A stretch of DNA of 45,568 nucleotides from JBAVEL01 sp049587715 (GTDB lineage Bacteria > Bacteroidota > Ignavibacteria > UBA10030 > UBA6906), in the NCBI GenBank assembly GCA_049587715.1, contig JBAVEL010000137.1, positions 1 through 45,568 of the forward strand. Direction: 5' to 3'. Of the stretch, positions 32,891-39,939 are shown piece after piece. The translations under genes and the position numbers were made by a program. The notes under the pieces are model-generated. The model ran no database searches. It saw only the letters and a list, made by a program, of their open reading frames with translations, and was not told the DNA's origin. The stretch's first letter is position 1; each line of letters starts with the position of its first letter.

Positions 32891-34215
32891 ACCCCGTGGA
32901 ATTCGGGAAACACCTGGAGAAAGGCATCTGGGGGATCGCGGACAAGGCCCTTCCCGTCATCTACGGGCTGGCCTACGTGGTGCTGGTCATCAGGGTCCTC
33001 CCGGAGGTGGAGTTCGGGAACTTCGTGCTGATCCAGGAGATCTTCCTGATCGTCACCAACCTGGCAGCCGCCTTCGCCCTCCACCCCCTCCTGAAGTTCG
33101 GATCGGAACAGGGGGCGGATGAGAGGGGCATCAACACCGGCGCCCTCGTCCTGAACGCCGCCTTCCTGCTCCCCTGCTCCCTGCTGGCGGTGCTGCTGAA
33201 GCGGGAGGCCGCCCTCGTGCTGAATGCCCCCCTTCTGGAGGGCCTCATGGACTATCTCCCGGCCATGTTCGCGGCCAACTTCGTGCGCAACTTCTGCCTC
33301 GTGCTGCTGCAGGCCAGGTTCCGCATGCAGGAGGTGTTCTGGGCCGATGCAGCCCACTTCCTTGGAGCCCCGGTCCTCATCTACGTCTACTCCAAGCTCG
33401 GGCTGTTCAACTCCGCCCTGGACCTGATCCACATCAACCTGTATTCCCTCTCCTTCTCCTCCCTGACGGGCGCATGGCTCTCCCGGCGGTTTCTCCGGTT
33501 CCGCATGCGGCCTTCACGCGGGGAGTTCCGCCGGATGTGGGACTACGGGAAGTTCTCCGCAGGAACAATCGTGAATTACATGCTCTCCACGCGGGCCGAT
33601 ACGTTCATCCTCTCGGCCTTCTGGGGACCCGTGCAGGTGGCGGTCTACAACTCCGTCAAGGTGTTCGTCAGGATCTACGACATGGTGGCCCAGGTGGGGC
33701 AGATGTTCATATTCCCGGCAGTCTCCCGGCTCTCTTCCCAGGGGGATGCCGCCTCCCTGAAGAAGCTGCTGGAGAAGGGGGTCGCCTTCATGACCATGGG
33801 ACTGCTGCCGGTCTTCATCCTGTATCTGTTTCTCTCCCCCCTCATGATCCGGATTGTGTACGGAGACCGATACGGGGAGGGCGTGCTGATGCTTCAGATC
33901 TTCTCCGCCGTCTGCTTCCTGGCCCCCCTGATCGCGGTGACGTCCAATAACCTGCTCGGCCTGGGACAGGCGCGGCTCAGTTTCTTCCTGAGCCTGAAGA
34001 CCCTGGCCGGATCCGCCGCTGCGTTTTTCGTCCTGATTCCGTGGCTCGGGGCAACGGGGGCGGCCGCGGGTTTTGTCTTCTCCGCGGCCCTCCAGGCGTG
34101 GCTGTTCACCGCCGCCAGCAACCGTTTCACTCCGCTGGCCTGGAGGGCCGTGCAGGCCAGGACGGGGGACGTGTGGGCCTTCCTCCGATCCGCCATGGAA
34201 CGGCGGCCGTTCTGA
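32887..34215 (+). CDS. Polysaccharide flippase (Wzx/MVF type)
   Basis: This 442-residue polytopic protein has about 12-14 membrane helices and the MVF-family opening GIWGIADKALPVIYGLAYVVLVIRVL. It probably turns the lipid-linked oligosaccharide from the inner to the outer face of the cytoplasmic membrane. GTG at 32887 overlaps the previous stop (GTGA). It is the only flippase-like gene in the locus, and its presence shows that at least part of the glycan is built on a lipid carrier inside the cell. Confidence 0.92.
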   Translation: MNPVEFGKHLEKGIWGIADKALPVIYGLAYVVLVIRVLPEVEFGNFVLIQEIFLIVTNLAAAFALHPLLKFGSEQGADERGINTGALVLNAAFLLPCSLLAVLLKREAALVLNAPLLEGLMDYLPAMFAANFVRNFCLVLLQARFRMQEVFWADAAHFLGAPVLIYVYSKLGLFNSALDLIHINLYSLSFSSLTGAWLSRRFLRFRMRPSRGEFRRMWDYGKFSAGTIVNYMLSTRADTFILSAFWGPVQVAVYNSVKVFVRIYDMVAQVGQMFIFPAVSRLSSQGDAASLKKLLEKGVAFMTMGLLPVFILYLFLSPLMIRIVYGDRYGEGVLMLQIFSAVCFLAPLIAVTSNNLLGLGQARLSFFLSLKTLAGSAAAFFVLIPWLGATGAAAGFVFSAALQAWLFTAASNRFTPLAWRAVQARTGDVWAFLRSAMERRPF

Positions 34216-34240
34216 GGCGCCCTGCGCCGCCTGCGAGTGC

Positions 34241-34269
34241 TGGAAACAGGCGGCCAAGAGGCGTATATT
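34241..34269 (+). promoter_or_regulatory. Weak candidate promoter inside the glycan locus
   Basis: TGGAAA (34241-34246) and TATATT (34264-34269) are 17 bases apart in the 87-base gap after the flippase gene. The -35 match is 4 of 6. A start near 34276 fits translation from ATG at 34303. Confidence 0.35.
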
Positions 34270-34302
34270 CAGGGAGTTCCTCATCTTCCATCAACACCGC
34301 GC

Positions 34303-35043
34303 ATGGGCCGCAACGAGGTCACATCCACCTGGCAGGGAATCTGGCGAGACCGGAAGGACCGGCTCGCCGCACCGGGGGCACCCTCCCCCATCTTCCATGC
34401 GCTGAGGGAGATCGCCGGATCCCTCGGGGGGAAGAGCGTGCTGGAGCCGGGGAGCGGGATCGGAGAAATCTCCATCCACATGGCCCGGGAGGGAGCCAAG
34501 GTTGTGCTTCTGGATATCTCTCCTGATGCGCTGGAACTCAGCCGCAGGTTCTTCCGGGAGCGAGGACTCCAGGCGGAGTTCGTCCTGGGCGACATTTTCC
34601 GAATGCCCTTTCCGGAAAACCGGTTCGACATTGTGTGGAATGCCGGGGTGGTGGAGCACTTCCGGCCTGAGGACCAGGTGTCCGCCCTCCGGGAGTTCGC
34701 CCGCGTAGCCAAGCCGGGAGGATTGGTGATCACGTTCAACCCGAATGCGCGGGCCCGCCTGTACCGCTGGGGGAAGCGCGTGGGCGAAGAGCGTGGAACC
34801 TGGGAATTCGGGGAGGAGTACCCGGTCGAGTCCATGGACGCGGCGGCATCCGCCAGCGGGCTCGTGCTCGAGCGGGAGTTCTCCATCTTCTTCGAACGGT
34901 CCATTTCCTTCCTCCGGTATGTCTCCCCGCTTGTGTTCCGTCTCGTCAAGGCCGCATACGTTCTCAGCGGGGGAAACCGCAACCCCCTCTGGCAGAGGCT
35001 GCTCGGGGGCTACCTGCTTGCCTCCGTGATGAGGAAGCCCTGA
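34303..35043 (+). CDS. Class I SAM-dependent methyltransferase
   Basis: This 246-residue protein has SVLEPGSGIGEIS, LLDISPDAL and FDIVWNAGVVEHF, an ordinary class I fold. The C-terminal third has hydrophobic stretches and no known motif. ATG at 34303 lacks a clear ribosome site; a GTG at 34237 in frame would add 22 residues but lies before the candidate -10 box. By eye it uses more A/T-ending codons than neighbours such as wecB. Substrate unknown, probably a sugar of the locus's glycan. Confidence 0.87.
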   Translation: MGRNEVTSTWQGIWRDRKDRLAAPGAPSPIFHALREIAGSLGGKSVLEPGSGIGEISIHMAREGAKVVLLDISPDALELSRRFFRERGLQAEFVLGDIFRMPFPENRFDIVWNAGVVEHFRPEDQVSALREFARVAKPGGLVITFNPNARARLYRWGKRVGEERGTWEFGEEYPVESMDAAASASGLVLEREFSIFFERSISFLRYVSPLVFRLVKAAYVLSGGNRNPLWQRLLGGYLLASVMRKP

Positions 35044-35044
35044 G

Positions 35045-36229
35045 GTGACGGCGCCCCGGGGAGAAAGCGGACGCCCCCTGCTCCTCTTCCTCTCCGACAT
35101 CCCCTGGGACAGCCTCTACCAGAGGCCGCAGCATCTTGCCCTCCGCCTGGCCCGCCGCAGGCCCGTGCTCTGGCTGGAGCCGGCCACACTGGGACACAGG
35201 GTGCGGTGGAAGCCCGAGGAGGCGGCTCCGGGAGTGTTCGTCCTGAGCGTCCCCATGCTCCCCCACCATGCCAGGAGCCGGCTGCTGCGCCGGACGGCCT
35301 GGGCGGCGGGCTCGATCCCGTTGCTGCGCACCCTTCTGGAAGGCGTCCGGCGCGCCTCTCTGCGGCGAAGCCTGGGCCGGTTCCCCTTCGCCGCATCCGT
35401 GGAGGGGATCCTCGTGGAGAACTTCCAGCTCTACCATCTTACGCGCCTTTTTCCGCAGGCCCCCGCGATCTTCGACTACATTGACGACGCCTTCGGGTTT
35501 GCCCCGTTTCCTCCCTACGTGCACCGGCTCTGGGAGCAGGCGGCGGGGGGATGCGGAGCCGTCTCGGTGACCTCCGAAGAGCTGGCTTCCAGGGTGGCGC
35601 AGGTCCGGCGCCGAGGCATCCACATCATCCCCAACGGCGTGGAGTACGAGCGATTCGCGCATCCGGAGCCCGCCCCGCGCCCGGGGGACCTCCCGCCGGG
35701 GGAGCATCCGATTGCAGGATATGTCGGATCCGTCTCCCCCTGGTTCGATTTCCACCTGCTGGCGCAGGCATCGGAACGTTTTCCCCTCGCCCGTTTCGTG
35801 GTAATCGGGCCCGTTCATCCCGAGGCGGCGTCGGGCGCGCGGAAATCAACCCTCGGGGGGAATGTCTTCTTCCTGGGCCGCAAACCCTACCGGGACATCC
35901 CGGGATACCTGCGCCATTTCCGCGCGGGGATCATCCCCTTCCGGCGCACACGCCTGACGGAGGCGGTAAACCCGGTGAAGCTCTATGAGTATGCCGCCGC
36001 GGGACTCCCCGCCGTGAGCACGCTCTTCTCCGACGGTCTGCTGCGTTTCCAGGACATCCTCCGCGTGGCGCGGGACGGAGAGGCATTCCTGGAATCTCTC
36101 GGAGAGATCCTCCGAGAGGGGTGCCCGCCGGATGAGGCCCGGCGCCTGCGCGCATTCGCAGAGGCCAACGACTGGGAGGCGCGGACCCTGGAGGTGGAGA
36201 AGCTTCTGGCGGGAGGTCCCGAAAGATGA
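35045..36229 (+). CDS. Family 4 glycosyltransferase (GT-B)
   Basis: This 394-residue protein begins LLLFLSDIPWDSLYQRPQHLA, the motif of GT4 enzymes of the putative 'QRPQHL' subgroup found in exopolysaccharide loci. It has IFDYIDDAFGF, SVTSEEL, IIPNGVEYERF, GYVGSVSPWFDFHLL, and the late segment NPVKLYEYAAAGLPAVS that binds the donor. GTG at 35045 lies one base after the previous stop. It ends in an ATGA overlap with the next gene. Sugar specificity is not evident. Confidence 0.9.
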   Translation: MTAPRGESGRPLLLFLSDIPWDSLYQRPQHLALRLARRRPVLWLEPATLGHRVRWKPEEAAPGVFVLSVPMLPHHARSRLLRRTAWAAGSIPLLRTLLEGVRRASLRRSLGRFPFAASVEGILVENFQLYHLTRLFPQAPAIFDYIDDAFGFAPFPPYVHRLWEQAAGGCGAVSVTSEELASRVAQVRRRGIHIIPNGVEYERFAHPEPAPRPGDLPPGEHPIAGYVGSVSPWFDFHLLAQASERFPLARFVVIGPVHPEAASGARKSTLGGNVFFLGRKPYRDIPGYLRHFRAGIIPFRRTRLTEAVNPVKLYEYAAAGLPAVSTLFSDGLLRFQDILRVARDGEAFLESLGEILREGCPPDEARRLRAFAEANDWEARTLEVEKLLAGGPER

Positions 36230-37869
36230 AACCCATGGACGGATCCCGCATCAGCCCGGCAGTTCTGGACTGGAGTGTCTGCCTCCTGGCCGCCCTCTGC
36301 TACCTTCTCATGGCGGCGCACAACCTGCGGCTCCCGGGACCCAATACGGACGAGGTGTTCGTGGCGGCTCCGGCCGTCAACTTCCACGAGAACCGCTATG
36401 ATGCCGTCCCGATGCAGCTCGAGCCCTCGGTGATCTCCGTGGGGGGCCGGAAGCTCCCTCTCATGCTCATGACGTACATCGGGAGCCTGGAGACCATCCT
36501 CTATATCCCCTTCTTTCTCCTGTTCGGGGACGGCATCGAGACCGTGCGGATGGTCCCCATCCTCTACGGCATGGGGGCCATGATTGTCTCCTTCCTCTTC
36601 TTCCGCAGTCTCTTCGGAAGATGGGCGGCCCTGTTGGGGATTGTGCTCCTGGCATTCGATCCGGGGTTCGTCTTCTACACGGGAAGAAACTTCGGACCTC
36701 CGGCGCTCGCCATCCTCCTGAAGATGGCGGGTTTCCTGTTCATCCTCCGGTGGTGGAGGGGAGGCCGGAGGAGGGATCTGGCTCTGGCGGGGCTCCTCTG
36801 GGGGCTTGCCCTCTACAACAAGGCGGACTTCCTCTGGGTGCCTGTCGCGGCGGGCATCCCGGCCCTAATGCTCCGGGGAGGGGAGCTGAAACGGCGGCTG
36901 GATCCGGGGACGGTTCTCCCCGCCGCCGGGATGTTCTGCCTTGGGGCGCTTCCCTTTCTCGTGATGAACCTTCTGACGGGCGGCGCGACGTTTGCCTCAT
37001 TTTTCCAGACCCCCCCCGTGCCCGTGGAGAAAGTGGACTACCTGACGGGTGTGGGCATCCGCTGGAGCCAGATGCTGGATCTTCTGAACGGCACCCAGCC
37101 CTTCCGGCTCTTCATGCATGCGGAGCAGGATCTTCCCCTCTGGCGGCGGGTGCTCCCCCCTCTTCTGATTCTCGGGCCGGCGCTGGCTCTCCCGCTGCTT
37201 GCCGGGGGGAAGGCCCGCTCCGCAAGCAGGCGGCCCATGCTCTGGCTGGCGGGGTTTCTGCTTGCGGCGTTCCTGCTTTCGGCCAAAAGCCCCCTCAACC
37301 TGAACCCTCACCACCTCATGGTGCTCTATCCCCTTCTGCATGGAGCCGCGGCCTGGGGCCTCGTCTCCCTTGCCCGAGCCATCGGGCGCGGCGCATCCAC
37401 CGCAGGCCTCCCGGCGGCGGGGGCGGCGGTGCTCCTTGCAGCCGTTCTGGGAGGAGGGCAGATCATGGCCACGCACAGGGCCCTGGAACGGACGGGCGGG
37501 GCCCGGCACTGGTCCGACGCCGTGTACGGGCTGGCGCGGTTCCTGGAAGAGCGGGCTTCTCCCGTCGTGCTCATGGAATGGGGCTTCACCCATAATCTGA
37601 TCGTGCTGACGCGCGGGTCCGTCCCCCTGGAGAGGGTGTACCGGGAGTTCTGGGAAAAGCCCGTCGCCCCCTCCACCGTCCTCCCCCACATCCGGCGGGA
37701 GGCGCTCTATCTTTTCCACACCCCCGCCGAGCCCGACTTCGCCCGCGCGTTCGAGGCATTCCGCGGTGCGGCGGAGAGCCGCCACCTCAGGCCCCGCCTC
37801 CTCAGGGAGTTCGCCGAGCGGCGCGGGAGGCCCATCTACCGGGTGTACTCCCTGGACCCCAGCGGTTGA
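36226..37869 (+). CDS. GT-C glycosyltransferase, family 39/83 (ArnT/PMT-like)
   Basis: This 547-residue polytopic protein takes a sugar from a polyprenyl-phosphate donor on the outer face of the inner membrane. Asp42-Glu43 in the first periplasmic loop (GPNTDEVF) is the acidic pair that GT-C enzymes need. About 10-11 helices follow, with a second loop containing TGRNFGPPALAI, and a soluble C-terminal end. It is a natural user of the lipid-linked sugars that the DPM1/GtrB-like enzymes of this locus would make. ATGA overlap with the GT4 gene; GGGAGG lies upstream. Confidence 0.88.
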   Translation: MKPMDGSRISPAVLDWSVCLLAALCYLLMAAHNLRLPGPNTDEVFVAAPAVNFHENRYDAVPMQLEPSVISVGGRKLPLMLMTYIGSLETILYIPFFLLFGDGIETVRMVPILYGMGAMIVSFLFFRSLFGRWAALLGIVLLAFDPGFVFYTGRNFGPPALAILLKMAGFLFILRWWRGGRRRDLALAGLLWGLALYNKADFLWVPVAAGIPALMLRGGELKRRLDPGTVLPAAGMFCLGALPFLVMNLLTGGATFASFFQTPPVPVEKVDYLTGVGIRWSQMLDLLNGTQPFRLFMHAEQDLPLWRRVLPPLLILGPALALPLLAGGKARSASRRPMLWLAGFLLAAFLLSAKSPLNLNPHHLMVLYPLLHGAAAWGLVSLARAIGRGASTAGLPAAGAAVLLAAVLGGGQIMATHRALERTGGARHWSDAVYGLARFLEERASPVVLMEWGFTHNLIVLTRGSVPLERVYREFWEKPVAPSTVLPHIRREALYLFHTPAEPDFARAFEAFRGAAESRHLRPRLLREFAERRGRPIYRVYSLDPSG

Positions 37870-37894
37870 AAATCAGGGCCCCATTCGATATACT
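37866..37894 (+). promoter_or_regulatory. Internal sigma70-type promoter at the end of the GT39-like gene
   Basis: TTGAAA (37866-37871) overlaps the GT39-like gene's stop codon and TATACT (37889-37894) lies 17 bases further on. The match is 5 of 6 at both boxes. A start near 37901 gives a leader of about 108 bases to the ATG at 38009 and would let the last three genes of the locus be read separately. Confidence 0.65.
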
Positions 37895-38008
37895 GAGAGA
37901 AACCCGGCACCCGCGGGGGACAGGCCGCACGCGCAGCGGCCGCTTCTGCGGGCCCGCCGCGGGCGGAACCCTTCACCCGGCCACAATTCAACGGCGCCCC
38001 TTCCTCCC

Positions 38009-39232
38009 ATGAAGCTCCTCATCGCCATTCCCGCCCTGAACGAGGAAGAGAGCATCGAGAGCATCATCCTGCGGACGCTGGAGGCCCGGGAGGCCATCAT
38101 CCGGGAGTCTCCCGTGACCGAGGTGGCCGTCACCGTGGTCAGCGACGGATCCACGGACCGCACCGCCGAGATCGCCCGCCGCTACCGGGACCGGATCCGC
38201 CTCATAGAGTTCGAGAAGAACAGAGGGTACGGGGCCGCCATCAAGGCGGCATGGGAGGATTCGGACGCGGACCTGCTGGGCTTTCTGGATGCCGACGGAA
38301 CCTGCGATCCCCACTTCTTTGCGGACCTCTGCAGAGAGCTGGAGGCGCATCATGCGGACATCTCCCTGGGCTCACGGCTCCATGCGGGAAGCCGGATCCC
38401 CCCGGTGCGCCGGCTGGGGAACCTGTTGTTCGCCTTCATCCTGAGCATCTTTTCCTCCAAACGGGTACGGGACACCGCCAGCGGCATGCGGGTGGTCCGG
38501 AGGTCCAGCCTGGGGAAGATCTACCCCCTGCCGGACGGGCTTCATTTCACTCCGGCCATGAGCGCGCGGGCCATGCTGAGCGAGGATCTCTCCATCGTGG
38601 AGACCGACATGCCCTACCGGGAGCGGGAGGGGGAATCCAAGCTGAGGATCGGACGGGACGGGGTGCGGTTCCTCAAGGTCATCCTGGACGCCGCCTTCCT
38701 GTACCGCCCCTCCCGGCCGCTGGGGCTGCTGGGGGCGGGCTTCCTGGCGGCGGCGGCGCTCCTGATGGCGGGTCCCGCGCTCCACTACCTGCGCCACCGG
38801 TCGGTCCTGGAGTGGATGATCTACCGCTTCACCGTGGCCGACCTGCTGGGATCCATAGGGGTGCTCCTTCTGTGCGCCGCGCACCTGACCCGCCGCATCG
38901 TTTCCCTGACGGTGGCGGAGCAGGGCTCCGGGCGGGGCCCCTCCGCGGGGGAGCGGCTCTTCGCGAGCCGGCTGTTCTGGGCCCTCCCTGCGGCGCTGAT
39001 CCTGGGCGGGGCCGTTCCGGTGATGCCCAGCTTCTTCGAGCTGGTCCGTACGGGAGCGACATACGAACACTGGTCCCGGTTTCTGGTGAGCTCCTTTCTG
39101 ATATCTTCGGCCCTGATCCTGGCCACGACCCGGATTGTGGACTACAGCCTGGGACTGATTGCGGGGCACCTCCGCCGCCCGGGGAGGGGGGGCCGGGATG
39201 CGCATCCCCCCCGCATGAAGGAGACCCCGTGA
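38009..39232 (+). CDS. Family 2 glycosyltransferase, polyprenol-phosphate (DPM1-like) with C-terminal membrane domain
   Basis: This 407-residue protein has LLIAIPALNEEESIESII, VVSDGSTDRTAEIA and FLDADGTCDP, whose DAD motif binds the metal and nucleotide. Four or more membrane helices fill residues 235-390. DPM1-like proteins with such a domain make polyprenyl-phosphate sugars and sometimes help flip them. The ATG follows the leader described for the promoter at 37866-37894. The gene overlaps the next methyltransferase gene by GTGA. Donor sugar unknown. Confidence 0.9.
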   Translation: MKLLIAIPALNEEESIESIILRTLEAREAIIRESPVTEVAVTVVSDGSTDRTAEIARRYRDRIRLIEFEKNRGYGAAIKAAWEDSDADLLGFLDADGTCDPHFFADLCRELEAHHADISLGSRLHAGSRIPPVRRLGNLLFAFILSIFSSKRVRDTASGMRVVRRSSLGKIYPLPDGLHFTPAMSARAMLSEDLSIVETDMPYREREGESKLRIGRDGVRFLKVILDAAFLYRPSRPLGLLGAGFLAAAALLMAGPALHYLRHRSVLEWMIYRFTVADLLGSIGVLLLCAAHLTRRIVSLTVAEQGSGRGPSAGERLFASRLFWALPAALILGGAVPVMPSFFELVRTGATYEHWSRFLVSSFLISSALILATTRIVDYSLGLIAGHLRRPGRGGRDAHPPRMKETP

Positions 39233-39939
39233 AGACCCCCCCGGGCCGCCAGATACCCGGCCAGGGGGGGGAATCCCCCCCACGACCCGATCCCTGGGAG
39301 GAGGCCTACCTCCGATTCGAGACCCCCGAGGAGGAGATCCGGAAATTCACCCGGCGCCTCCGGAAGCTGGGCGCGGCGGGCTGGCCCCGGGATGCCGGGA
39401 TCGCCGATCTGTTCTGCGGCCGCGGGGGAGGGCTGCACGCCCTGGAGAGACTTGGTTTCCGGAACCTGTGGGGCGTGGATATCTCGGAGGCGCTCCTGGC
39501 GGAGTACCGCGGGAAGGCCCGGCTCATACGGGCGGACTGCCGCGCCCTCCCGCTGGAGGATGCCTGCCGGGACATTGCCATCGTACAGGGAGGACTGCAC
39601 CACCTCGGCGCCATACCCGCGGACCTGGACGAGACCCTGGCCGAAGCCGCCCGCATCCTGCGTCCCGGCGGGCTGTTTGTGATGGTGGAGCCCTGGTGGA
39701 CCCCGTTTCTGGCCGCCGTGCACTGGACCCTGGACCACACCCCGGCGCGCAGGTTCTGGGCAAAGCTGGATGCCCTGGCCGTCATGACCGAGCACGAGCA
39801 CAGGACCTACTACCAGTGGCTCCGCCGGCCGGAGACGGTGCGCGCCGAGCTGGAGAAGTTCTTCCGGCAGGAGCACTGCGCGGCGCGGTGGGGAAAAATC
39901 CTGTACACGGGGAAGAAGAGAGAAAGGAGCGGCCCTTGA
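39229..39939 (+). CDS. Class I SAM-dependent methyltransferase
   Basis: This 236-residue protein has the SAM loop IADLFCGRGGGLHAL, then VDISEALL and IVQGGLHHL, ending near the Methyltransf_11 pattern PGGLFVMVEPWW. The loop contains FCGRGGG rather than the usual GCGxG, which resembles DNA cytosine methylases, but the rest of the chain has no other DNA-methylase motif. GTG at 39229 has AAGGAG at good spacing and overlaps the previous stop (GTGA). It joins the next gene through a TTGA overlap. The N-terminal 20 residues are Pro/Gly-rich. Confidence 0.87.
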   Translation: MKTPPGRQIPGQGGESPPRPDPWEEAYLRFETPEEEIRKFTRRLRKLGAAGWPRDAGIADLFCGRGGGLHALERLGFRNLWGVDISEALLAEYRGKARLIRADCRALPLEDACRDIAIVQGGLHHLGAIPADLDETLAEAARILRPGGLFVMVEPWWTPFLAAVHWTLDHTPARRFWAKLDALAVMTEHEHRTYYQWLRRPETVRAELEKFFRQEHCAARWGKILYTGKKRERSGP

